Positions 26,297 to 34,872 of a stretch of DNA of 64,000 bases are shown here, piece by piece. Positions within the stretch are counted from its first letter, which is position 1; the number at the start of each line of letters is the position of its first letter. A program made the position numbers and the translations under genes. The stretch is from Vitreoscilla stercoraria DSM 513 (GTDB taxonomy: Bacteria; Pseudomonadota; Gammaproteobacteria; Burkholderiales; Neisseriaceae). The stretch spans positions 1-64,000 of the forward strand of contig NZ_KB908022.1 of assembly GCF_000382305.1 (NCBI RefSeq). The letters are read 5' to 3'. The notes beneath the pieces were generated by a model. It was given only the letters and a program-made list of their open reading frames with translations, did not search any database and was not told the DNA's origin.

Positions 26297-27620
26297 GGCG
26301 TTTTAATTCTAAATATTGGTTGATCAAAGCCGTGCTCATTTGCTGCGGCGTGACGTTTAAGTGTAACACACGTTGTGCTGAGAGCTGTTTTAACAATTGT
26401 TGCTCTTGCATGTCATAAATTTGTGCACCCAAATAAGTATGAGCGTTCTGTAAATTTTGCAATGGCTCTTGGGCAATATGGCTGCGTTCGGTTTGTTTTA
26501 AGCTGGCAATCAAGACGGCGCAACGTTTTTTCAGGCGTTGTAATTGGGCCAATAAATGCTCATTGTTTTCTTGGTCTAGCTGGGTTAGCACGATGACCAA
26601 AGCCCGCCTTTGCTGGCGTTGCAGCAATTGGTTGATGGCAGTTTCATAGTCTGCTGCCATTTGAGTTGGTTCGATATCATAAACACAGTTAATCAAACGT
26701 TGCAGATGATTTGTACCTTTGTGTGGCGGCATGTAACGCATTTGTGGGTGGTTGAATGTCATTAAACCAACAGCATCACCGTGTTTCAAAGCGGTATAAC
26801 TTAGTAACAACATCGCATTCAAAGCATGATCAAAATGACTCAAATCACCACTCATGCTGCGCATATTACGCCCACAATCGAGCAAGAAAATCAATTGTTG
26901 ATCACGCTCTTCTTGATAAGTACGGATGATGGGTTTTTGCATTTTTGATGTGGCTTTCCAGTCCATATTGCGCACATCATCGCCTTCGGCATAATCACGC
27001 AATTGGTGGAAATCTTGCCCTTGTCCATGTCTACGAATGCGTTTGGCACCCATCAACTCTAACCATTTTTGCATGCCCAATAAATTGGCGCCTAAGATTT
27101 TTGAAAAATCAGGCAACACTTTGACTGTTGTTTCAGCTTGGATGCGGCGGTGGTTTTCCCACAATCCCAAAGGACTGAAAGTGCTGTATTGAATATCACC
27201 AAAAATGGCATCACCACGTTGCAAAGGTGTGGCTTGGTATGAGGTTTTCAGGCCGCGTTGTGGTAAAACATCGACATGCAAAGCCGTTTGATCGACTTGC
27301 CAATGAGGTGGGTAGTAATCGTGCAATATGGCTTTGATGGGTTTTTTGGTTTTTTTAGGTGGAACAAGGCTTAAAGTAATGGCGTGGGCTTTGCCGACTG
27401 AGAAATGTTCAGGTAAATGGCGCTCTATACTTAAAATGGGTGTCTTTTTTGTCAAAATGGCATCGATGAGGACACATACAACCAATATCGACATGGCAAC
27501 CCAGATTAAAAAATCCAAGCTGTTTTTAAAATTTTCGTCTTGTGAAGCAAGCAGCTGCAGCGCCAAAATCAAAATGGCGCTGCCAAGCAACACAATCAGC
27601 AAACGGGCGCTTGGTCTCAT
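26283..27620 (-). CDS. DUF58 (vWA-like) membrane protein of MoxR operon
   Basis: The 445-residue protein begins with two membrane helices (about residues 6-25 and 33-52), followed by a beta-rich region and a DUF58 domain with RDYAEGDDVRNMDWKATSK and QQLIFLLDCGRNM (MIDAS-like DxGxxM start of a vWA fold). DUF58 proteins are standard partners of MoxR ATPases, which are thought to act as chaperones for metal cofactor insertion or complex assembly. Overlap of 4 bases with moxR shows coupled translation. Confidence 0.88.
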   Translation of the reverse strand: MRPSARLLIVLLGSAILILALQLLASQDENFKNSLDFLIWVAMSILVVCVLIDAILTKKTPILSIERHLPEHFSVGKAHAITLSLVPPKKTKKPIKAILHDYYPPHWQVDQTALHVDVLPQRGLKTSYQATPLQRGDAIFGDIQYSTFSPLGLWENHRRIQAETTVKVLPDFSKILGANLLGMQKWLELMGAKRIRRHGQGQDFHQLRDYAEGDDVRNMDWKATSKMQKPIIRTYQEERDQQLIFLLDCGRNMRSMSGDLSHFDHALNAMLLLSYTALKHGDAVGLMTFNHPQMRYMPPHKGTNHLQRLINCVYDIEPTQMAADYETAINQLLQRQQRRALVIVLTQLDQENNEHLLAQLQRLKKRCAVLIASLKQTERSHIAQEPLQNLQNAHTYLGAQIYDMQEQQLLKQLSAQRVLHLNVTPQQMSTALINQYLELKRHGSW

Positions 27621-28621
27621 AAGCGCGGCGCATCGGTATGGTTGGCAATGTCTTTTAATACATCGTCTACGGATTGGCCTTCCATTTCCATTTCAGTAGA
27701 CAAACGCACACGGTGGCGCAAAACGGGCAACCACAATTGGCGTATGTGGTCAGGCGTTACAAACCCATTGCCTTGTAATAAAGCTTGAGCGCGAGCGCTG
27801 CTAATCAAAGCGATGCTGGCACGAGGACCCGCACCGACTGACAATCCGTGCCATTGGCGAGTGCTATTAACCAAGCGCACGGCATAATCAATGATTTGTG
27901 GATCAACCGTGATTTGTTGGGTCACTTTTTGCAAACTGATGATTTGTTGGCTGCTTAACAATGAGCTGTTTTGATTTTGATTTTGCAGCAAATCATTGTT
28001 AGGGCTGCTCGTTACCGCTTGGACCATGCGTTTTTCGTCTTGAATGTTGGGGTATTGCATCATGATTTTGAACATAAAGCGGTCCAACTGTGCTTCAGGC
28101 AATGGATAAGTGCCTTCTTGTTCAATCGGGTTTTGTGTCGCTAATACCATGAATGGTGCATTCAATGTATGGGTTTTGCCATCTAAAGTGACGGCTTGTT
28201 CTTGCATTACTTCTAATAATGCCGCTTGAGTTTTGGCTGGTGCCCGGTTGATTTCGTCTGCAAGCAATAAATTGGTGAACACAGGTCCTTCACGCAAAAC
28301 AAATTGTTTGTTGTGGTCAAACATATAATGTCCTGTGACATCGCTAGGCATCAAATCAGGGGTAAATTGTAAGCGTTTGAAATGGCCTCCAAAAGTTTGT
28401 GCCAATGTGCGTACCAATAGGGTTTTACCAACGCCGGGTACACCTTCTAACAAAACATGACCGCCTGCCAATAATGCAGTAATGACTTGGTCTATGACGT
28501 CTTCTTGTCCAATCACCACAGAGCGCAAACGTTGCTGTAAATATTGCACAGCTTTGGCTGCTTGTTGAATGGCAGGATTTTGGCTGGTGTGGACGGGAAT
28601 GTTTAAATCAAATTCGCTCAT
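27617..28621 (-). CDS. MoxR-family AAA+ ATPase
   Basis: The 334-residue protein is a MoxR ATPase: Walker A EGVPGVGKTLLVRTLA (about residues 59-74), Walker B LLLADEINRAPAKTQAALLE, sensor-like MVLATQNPIEQEGTYPLPEAQ and a C-terminal lid with GPRASIALI. MoxR proteins form hexamers that remodel partner proteins, usually together with DUF58/vWA proteins encoded beside them, as here. It overlaps both neighbours by 4 bases. Its position in the middle of the operon places it under the upstream RDD promoter. Confidence 0.94.
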   Translation of the reverse strand: MSEFDLNIPVHTSQNPAIQQAAKAVQYLQQRLRSVVIGQEDVIDQVITALLAGGHVLLEGVPGVGKTLLVRTLAQTFGGHFKRLQFTPDLMPSDVTGHYMFDHNKQFVLREGPVFTNLLLADEINRAPAKTQAALLEVMQEQAVTLDGKTHTLNAPFMVLATQNPIEQEGTYPLPEAQLDRFMFKIMMQYPNIQDEKRMVQAVTSSPNNDLLQNQNQNSSLLSSQQIISLQKVTQQITVDPQIIDYAVRLVNSTRQWHGLSVGAGPRASIALISSARAQALLQGNGFVTPDHIRQLWLPVLRHRVRLSTEMEMEGQSVDDVLKDIANHTDAPRL

Positions 28622-30012
28622 AAGGCATTCCTAATATTTTGATGCGCTTGTAAATAATGTCGCCATTGTTGTGCGGTCAATTGTGTGGGAATCGGATGCA
28701 ACCACAACATCAAATCAGTCTGCTCGACAGGATAAATGCGACTTAAAGCTTGTAATTGGGCATTTTTGTCCATCAAACTTAAGCCTGGTATACGTCGCTG
28801 CCATTGTTGCCATAATTGTTGCTGCAATGGGCTTAAAGCGTGTTGGTGTTGTTTGCGTTGCCATAAAAACTCACCTTGCGCGCGGAAAAAATGGCTTAAT
28901 TGACGCTGTTGATGGGTGTTAGGTATTTGAATGCTGCCCAAACGGTAAGCATGTCGCCAAACAAACAGGCTGAAAATACTGATAATCAATAGGCTTAATA
29001 AGGGTGAAAACTGCCATGCTTTTTGCCATAGTGGCGTGTTTTCGGTTTGATGTTTATAGGTACTGTTTTGGATAAACCAAACATGGCTTTTGCCTTGTGC
29101 CAAATAAGTGGCCAAATAAGCATGGTCAAGACGGTTTAAGTCACTACTGAAACTGCGAGGGTCTGTCGGAGTGCTAAAAGCACTCATGGAAGTGGTTACT
29201 GTCAAGCTGCCTTTGCCATGGGCAAAGTGGGCAATATGGCTGCCATTGATACCTTTGCCTTGCCACAACAAGTTTTTATTTGGTTTGATGACAAAACCAC
29301 GGTCTACATCGCGCCAACCACTGTTGGTATCGGACCAATAAGTGAGGCTCTTGCCTTCGGGCAAAGCAATGTCATTGATGTTTTGATAGCATTTGGCCAA
29401 CATTTTCTGTGAGTATTCTGCTGGTATCTTATATTGGGCATCTAAACTGACAGAAGCGTCCTGTATGTTTTGAATGAGACGTTGGCAGGCTGTATTGGAT
29501 GGGGTTGTTCGTTGGTCTAAATTTTTTTGAGGTATGAAACTGATGCCCGCCCATTGCGCAATGTTTGCTGCTTGAAAAGAAGACTCTGCATCGTTGTCAA
29601 AATCATGGTTTTGATGGATGGCCGATGGTTCGGTTTGAGAGGGCGAAACCGTCATCACAAGATGATTGCCTTTGGCTGTCCACGTTAACAATTTTTCAAA
29701 CTGAGATTGGTCTAGCGCCGTGTTTTGCAAAAATAATAAATGTTGGGTTTGGTTGCCCAATTTTGGTTCTATATCGGTTAAATGACGCCATGCTTGTTGC
29801 TCCATAGATGGAAATTGTTTTTGATAAAACTGATGCAAAGCGTATAGGTCGCCATAAGCACTGAAACGCCATTGTGAGTCTTGTTGCTTCCATGCCGATT
29901 TGCTTTCGCTGGTCATGCCCAAAGCCAAAATCACCGCAATGGCAATAACGATGCTCAATACTACCCATAAGGTTTTTTTGGGTTTGTGATGGGTGCGTTG
30001 AATCGGTTTCAT
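28618..30012 (-). CDS. DUF4350-like membrane protein
   Basis: The 464-residue protein has one membrane helix near its start (about residues 14-33), a periplasmic region of roughly 290 residues of the DUF4350 type (YALHQFYQKQFPS, LVMTVSPSQTE), a second helix (LLSLLIISIFSLFVWRHAY, about 335-353) and a cytoplasmic C-terminal tail rich in Gln and His. Such proteins occur as fixed partners in MoxR/DUF58/DUF4129 operons; no biochemical role is established to my knowledge. A DUS lies at 29453-29465. It overlaps moxR and the upstream DUF4129-like gene by 4 bases each. Confidence 0.75.
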   Translation of the reverse strand: MKPIQRTHHKPKKTLWVVLSIVIAIAVILALGMTSESKSAWKQQDSQWRFSAYGDLYALHQFYQKQFPSMEQQAWRHLTDIEPKLGNQTQHLLFLQNTALDQSQFEKLLTWTAKGNHLVMTVSPSQTEPSAIHQNHDFDNDAESSFQAANIAQWAGISFIPQKNLDQRTTPSNTACQRLIQNIQDASVSLDAQYKIPAEYSQKMLAKCYQNINDIALPEGKSLTYWSDTNSGWRDVDRGFVIKPNKNLLWQGKGINGSHIAHFAHGKGSLTVTTSMSAFSTPTDPRSFSSDLNRLDHAYLATYLAQGKSHVWFIQNSTYKHQTENTPLWQKAWQFSPLLSLLIISIFSLFVWRHAYRLGSIQIPNTHQQRQLSHFFRAQGEFLWQRKQHQHALSPLQQQLWQQWQRRIPGLSLMDKNAQLQALSRIYPVEQTDLMLWLHPIPTQLTAQQWRHYLQAHQNIRNAL

Positions 30013-31517
30013 GACGATTTTCCCACCTCAAAATGTTGCGCATATTGCTGACATAGATTGTGTATATCTTGTGTACTTGCATTATGATGGCCATAAGCGG
30101 TATACAGCCATGCTTGTGTTAGGGCTTGGAAAAAAGCATTGAGCAGTGGCAATCGCTGTTTGACCAATTGTAAAACTTGGCTTTCTGTGTGGTGTTCTTG
30201 GATGGGTAAATTTTGTTTTAACAGCTGTGCGAGGCTGGCGCGATAAAGCACACTCAAAGCTGCACGCGGGTCGGTGGCGGCTAAACTCAATACATGTTGC
30301 GACACATTTTTAGGCAAGGTTTCTTGGCGCAAATCCAAACCAAACAAGTGGCTTGGCGTATCCATCTCATTGCGAGCGCGTGCATTGGCCAGAAGATTGA
30401 GTCGCCATTGGTGCAGACCCCATACTGCTGCTGCAATCAAAGCCAATAATAAAGCGTATCCTAAAAACTGGATCAAGGTGTCGCCGCTCGTTGTGGCACT
30501 GGGCATCACAGCGGGTGAGTTTTGCGCTACGGAGTCGTCATCACAACTGAGCCAACACCATTTTTTTTCTTCTTGTATGTGAAAATAAGGCGAATTTTCT
30601 AAAACTTCTTGGCGGTTTTGTTCCACTTGCGCTGCGTCTGGCAAAGATTGTGCATAAGCGATGTCTGTGGGATGGAGTGTTAAAAACAAAGCCAATACCC
30701 ATGCAAAATGCCATCTCACGCCACCACGCAAGCGTTCACGCAATTGTTGCCAAATCAGGCGAATGTCCCATGCTTCGGTTTGCACCCGTGCATTCAAATA
30801 TAAGGTAAAACCACTGGCAACATAAAATGGTCCCCAAAATGACAAAGTTACAAAATAAGCCAAAGCCGTATAATTCAAAAAATCATTGGCTTTGCCATCA
30901 TGCCAACTGCTGAATATTTGGATGAATAAATGCTGCAATTGATCCATTTGGCTCGGTTGTACCAAACCTTGTTCAATGAAATTGCCATATAAAAACCAAT
31001 ACGCCAAAATCATAATGGCATACATCCATGTGTTTTCTAAGGCATTACCAAAAATGGTTAAGGTCGAGGCGGTGGTATTGCCGTAGCGGCCTAATTCACG
31101 TTGGCGCTGGCGGTATTCTTTGCCTGATAATTGTTCCAATTGTTGAATAGGAAGATGAAAACTGCGTGTTAAGCGCCAACGTCGCCAAGTCAAATCACCT
31201 ATGATTTGGCGTTTGAACATCAAAGCAAAACCATTTTTTAAAGCGGTTTTCCAAGGTGGCAATGTGTCAAAAGCATGAATGGACAAAACCGACAAAATGC
31301 CGTATTCCGCCAAAGGTTTTAACCACCACAACCACACAGACAGCCAAAATAAATCACCCCAAAACAGTAATACACCTATGAGTAATATCGGCAATGTCAG
31401 TGCAGCGTACAAGCCAGTGTAATAACCCAAGTGTTCGTTGATGAGACGTCGACCCAAATCAGCCGCTTCCCAAGGTGTGCGTTGTCTGAATTTTAAACGA
31501 GATTGAGATAAATTCAT
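30009..31517 (-). CDS. DUF4129-like multi-pass membrane protein
   Basis: The 502-residue protein has several membrane helices in its first 290 residues (for example ALTLPILLIGVLLFWGDLF and YAIMILAYWFLYGNFI), a periplasmic stretch, one more helix (LIQFLGYALLLALIAAAVW, about 347-365), and a cytoplasmic DUF4129 domain at the end (AALSVLYRASLAQLL, then a terminal WLYTAYGHHNAS-type segment). DUF4129 domains are usually found next to MoxR/DUF58 genes. Overlaps of 4 bases with both neighbours indicate coupled translation. Confidence 0.78.
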   Translation of the reverse strand: MNLSQSRLKFRQRTPWEAADLGRRLINEHLGYYTGLYAALTLPILLIGVLLFWGDLFWLSVWLWWLKPLAEYGILSVLSIHAFDTLPPWKTALKNGFALMFKRQIIGDLTWRRWRLTRSFHLPIQQLEQLSGKEYRQRQRELGRYGNTTASTLTIFGNALENTWMYAIMILAYWFLYGNFIEQGLVQPSQMDQLQHLFIQIFSSWHDGKANDFLNYTALAYFVTLSFWGPFYVASGFTLYLNARVQTEAWDIRLIWQQLRERLRGGVRWHFAWVLALFLTLHPTDIAYAQSLPDAAQVEQNRQEVLENSPYFHIQEEKKWCWLSCDDDSVAQNSPAVMPSATTSGDTLIQFLGYALLLALIAAAVWGLHQWRLNLLANARARNEMDTPSHLFGLDLRQETLPKNVSQHVLSLAATDPRAALSVLYRASLAQLLKQNLPIQEHHTESQVLQLVKQRLPLLNAFFQALTQAWLYTAYGHHNASTQDIHNLCQQYAQHFEVGKSS

Positions 31518-32506
31518 TCAGGCCGCCTTTGGATAGATTGGGCAGCTTGGTACCAAAATAAATAGGCATACACACCCAACCACAATATCAATGCCACACT
31601 GTATTTGAGCCACAAAGGCAAAACGGTGATGGGTGACCAAAAGCCTTCGATGAGGGCGGCGATAAACAAAAACAAAAATGCGCCACAAATCAATGTTGCT
31701 GCAGGTTTTCCTTCTATGCTGAGCGCATCACGACGAGAATAATTGCCTGGATGGATTAAGGTGTAACCTATTTTCAGGCCGCCTGCTACAGACAACACAA
31801 TGCCTGTTAATTCAAATGAACCATGTGCGCCGACAAACGAGAAAAATACAGGACCAGCAGGGTGGCTGCTCATATAGCCAAACGCAGCGCCAATGACAGC
31901 ACCATTGAATACCGCCACATAAATGGCGCCCAAACCCAATACCAAACCACCAACAAAGCTTTGAAAACCAATGCTGATATTATTCATGATGTAAAAGCCA
32001 AACATCATCCAGTTTTGTCCCCAAGGACGACTTTTTTGAGCGGCCTGTAATGCTGCCATCTCGCTGTAAGCATCGCCTATTTGAGCGCCTGCATTCGGTC
32101 CTGCCAGTTGATCAAAAAAATCAGGGTTGCCCAATGTTAAGAGATAGCACAATAAAAATGGCACGTAAAACAGCAAATGCCCCCACAACATCACTGTTTT
32201 TTGTTGGCGAACGGTTTGAGGCAGTGTGGTTTGAATGAATTCTAAAAATTGATTCCAAAAAGAAACTTTGCTTTGATACAGTTGTTTGTGGGCTCTATCG
32301 ACCAGTTTTTGTAATTTTTGACATAAGCCCGCTGAATAATTGCGACTGTTGGCCAAAGCCAGATGATGGCAAATGGTGCGATAATGTTGACCAAATTGTT
32401 GATTGGCATTTTGAGGTAGATTTTTTTTGCGTTCTAATAAAGTCAGCATGGCATCAAAGCGTTGCCAAAAATCTTGATGGGCAGACTCAAACAGATGTTG
32501 TCTCAT
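31514..32506 (-). CDS. SpoIIM-like (stage II sporulation protein M family) membrane protein
   Basis: The 330-residue protein has a cytoplasmic helical N-terminus (about 100 residues) and then five or more membrane helices, including HLLFYVPFLLCYLLTLG, the family core NNISIGFQSFVGGLVLGLG and VAGGLKIGYTLIHPG. The family name comes from a Bacillus sporulation protein, but in Gram-negative bacteria it occurs in MoxR operons and has nothing to do with spores. The overlaps with the RDD gene (ATGA) and the DUF4129-like gene keep it in the operon. Confidence 0.85.
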   Translation of the reverse strand: MRQHLFESAHQDFWQRFDAMLTLLERKKNLPQNANQQFGQHYRTICHHLALANSRNYSAGLCQKLQKLVDRAHKQLYQSKVSFWNQFLEFIQTTLPQTVRQQKTVMLWGHLLFYVPFLLCYLLTLGNPDFFDQLAGPNAGAQIGDAYSEMAALQAAQKSRPWGQNWMMFGFYIMNNISIGFQSFVGGLVLGLGAIYVAVFNGAVIGAAFGYMSSHPAGPVFFSFVGAHGSFELTGIVLSVAGGLKIGYTLIHPGNYSRRDALSIEGKPAATLICGAFLFLFIAALIEGFWSPITVLPLWLKYSVALILWLGVYAYLFWYQAAQSIQRRPE

Positions 32507-33258
32507 AAGTCCTCTTTTTTCTGCCCAAGATAATATTTACCCATGCCCAATACGGTTTGAATCGGTTGCTCGGATACCAAGCCCAAGTCATAACACAATT
32601 GCTCAGCCAATTCTTGTTGGCGGGCGCGAGAAATATGCAAATGACGCTCGGTAAAGGACACAATCGAATATTGCTCTTCACGGGTCAAAGCCACAGGTGG
32701 CGTGATGACTTCAATGTTTTTCAAGCCGGTGAGCCAGTCTTTTTGTCGACGTTCTACTTGTTCATCGACCACGATGCTGGATGAAAACAAATCGCCAAAG
32801 CGTTGTCCTTTGTCTGTCAGTAATATGGAAACAATGCCAATTGCGTAGCCAAATGGCAGACTGTCAAACGCACGCAATAAATTGCGTATCATTGAAGCAG
32901 ACCAACCAATAGGACTGCCATCGTCATGTAAAACCCGAATATGGGCGACCATTTTGCCGGGTGTGCGCCCTTTATTGAATACTTCAAACAAGACAAAATA
33001 CAGCCAAGTGGTGACAAATAAATTAATCAGCATCAAGCCTACAATCACCGACCAGAAATTATTATCGTCAGCAATGATAGACAGACTGTCGGCAAGCATG
33101 ATGAGGGCAATGGTGCTCAATACAAACCAAACAGTACGAATGAGTAAGTCTAGGCTAAAAGCAGTGATGCGCTGATACAAGCTCGCTGGACGCAATTGAA
33201 TGTCAATGGCTTCGGGCGTTTCCACTTGAATCAAAGTGTCTAGTTTAGAGGTGCTCAC
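32503..33258 (-). CDS. RDD-domain membrane protein, first gene of MoxR operon
   Basis: The 251-residue protein has an RDD domain: SLYQRITAFSLDLLIRTVWF with a first helix, a second helix (about residues 55-75), and the conserved segment GRTPGKMVAHIRVLHDDG. The C-terminal third is soluble and of unknown function. I place the start at the GTG at 33258; the frame could also begin at 33315, but the intervening codons run through a DUS copy (33267-33282, read as FKRPER), which looks like non-coding leader. It is the first gene of an eight-gene unit extending to 24651. The pilR end is 140 bases upstream. Confidence 0.75.
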   Translation of the reverse strand: MSTSKLDTLIQVETPEAIDIQLRPASLYQRITAFSLDLLIRTVWFVLSTIALIMLADSLSIIADDNNFWSVIVGLMLINLFVTTWLYFVLFEVFNKGRTPGKMVAHIRVLHDDGSPIGWSASMIRNLLRAFDSLPFGYAIGIVSILLTDKGQRFGDLFSSSIVVDEQVERRQKDWLTGLKNIEVITPPVALTREEQYSIVSFTERHLHISRARQQELAEQLCYDLGLVSEQPIQTVLGMGKYYLGQKKEDL

Positions 33259-33398
33259 ATGCAATCTTTCAGGACGCTTGAATGGTTTGTTGGCTGAAAT
33301 AAAACCGCAGTGCAAATATTATCACAGCTGTCAGAAGGCATAAATTAAAGGCATCTATTATTTGATAATAGATGCCAAAAGTATATTGCTTGTTGTCA

Positions 33399-34872
33399 TC
33401 AATTCATTTCTAAACGTTCTAGACGGTGGCGCAGAGAACGGAAACTGATGCCTAATAATTTGGACGCTTGAGTACGATTTTGATGGGTTGCACACAAAGC
33501 CTGCATCAAAATAGTGCGTTCAACATTGTCTAGATAATCTTGTAACATGGTTTGGTTAAACGTAAATTGATGGGTCAAAGCTTCTATTGCCAAAGGATTG
33601 ATGGGCTCGAAAGCAGCATCTGCATCATCGTCTTCTTCATATTGTAATTCAGAAGCGTTGATTTGTAAGTCTTCAGGCTCAATTACATTGTCGTTTGCTA
33701 GGGCGATAGCGCGTTCTAAAATGTTTTCTAATTCGCGAAAATTGCCCGGGTAGTTGTAATGTAACAATTGTTTTTGTGCAGCTGGTGACAAAGACATGCC
33801 TGCACTCATTGGGTTTTTGGTCAATAAAAGCTCTATCAACATAGGCAAATCATCTCGCAATTCACGCAAAGATGGCATGGTGATGGAAACCACATTTAAG
33901 CGGTAATACAAGTCTTGGCGGAAACGACCTGCTTCGACTTCTTTGGCCAAATCTTTGTGTGTGGCGCTGACAATGCGAATATCGACAGGTGTTTCTTTGC
34001 TTTCGCCAATGCGACGAACAGCGCGCTCTTGAATGGCACGCAATAATTTCACTTGCATCGCCAAAGGCAAGTCGGCCACTTCATCTAGGAAAATGGTGCC
34101 GCCATGAGCGCTCTGAAAAAAGCCGACACGGTCTGAATCAGCACCTGTAAACGAGCCTTTTTTATAACCAAAAAAATTCGCTTTCCATGAGGTTTTCAGG
34201 AATGGCACCACAGTTTACGGCAACAAAAGCACCATCACGCCGAGGTGATAACTCGTGTATCGAGCGTGCAGCTTGCTCTTTACCTGTACCTGATTCACCT
34301 GTGATGTGTACGGGCACCATGCCTTTTGCCAATTTGGCAATCATGCGTTTAACATCTTGTAGCTGTATCGCATTGCCACTTAGACGCGGAAATGAAGGTA
34401 AAGAGGCTGAAGTGGTAGGGTTATTATCGGCAATGGTTTCAGTGTTAGGGCTTGGTGTACTGGAATGTGTATTGGTAGTCGGAGTATCAGTATTTTCATG
34501 GACTTTTAAAGCCGATTTCACTAAGCTGCGCAATTGTGCCAAAGTGACTGGCTTTTGAATGTAGTCAAATGCGCCAGCTTTCAATGCCATTACCGCTTGA
34601 TCAGCATTGCCATAAGCGGTGATGATGGCAATCGGAATATCCAAATTTTTCTCTTGTAAATATTCCACGACTTCCAAACCAGAGCCATCAGGCATACGCA
34701 TATCGGTTAAAACCAGTGCATAGTTTTGCTGATTTAATTTTTTTTTGGCCGCAATGACGCCATCCGCAGTTTCGACTGTTAAGCCCATTTTACTGAGGGT
34801 CATTTCAATCAAATCACGCAAATCTTCTTCATCGTCAACGACGAGTACAGGGGCATTAAGAGGTGTATTCAT
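33399..34872 (-). pseudogene. pilR: PilR, sigma-54 response regulator, frameshifted at a T7 run
   Basis: PilR is the response regulator of PilS and activates sigma-54 promoters, classically that of the type IV pilin gene. The receiver domain (VLVVDDEEDLRDLIEM, phosphoryl Asp in LVLTDMRMPDGSG) and Walker A (ITGESGTGKEQAA) are in one frame, which ends ESEFFWL-stop. The AAA+ core with KKGSFTGAD (the sigma-54 loop), Walker B GGTIFLDEVADLP and the Fis-type helix-turn-helix continue in another frame. Removing one T from the seven T of the coding strand (A7 at 34170-34176) restores FFGYKKGSFTGA and a 490-residue protein. As written, the product lacks the ATPase and DNA-binding parts. The start at 34872 overlaps the end of pilS. 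Slippage, phase variation, true loss or sequencing error are all possible. Confidence 0.85.

Noticed and set aside
31514..32506. Sporulation function for the SpoIIM-like gene
   Set aside because: No other sporulation gene is present and the family occurs in MoxR operons of non-sporulating bacteria.
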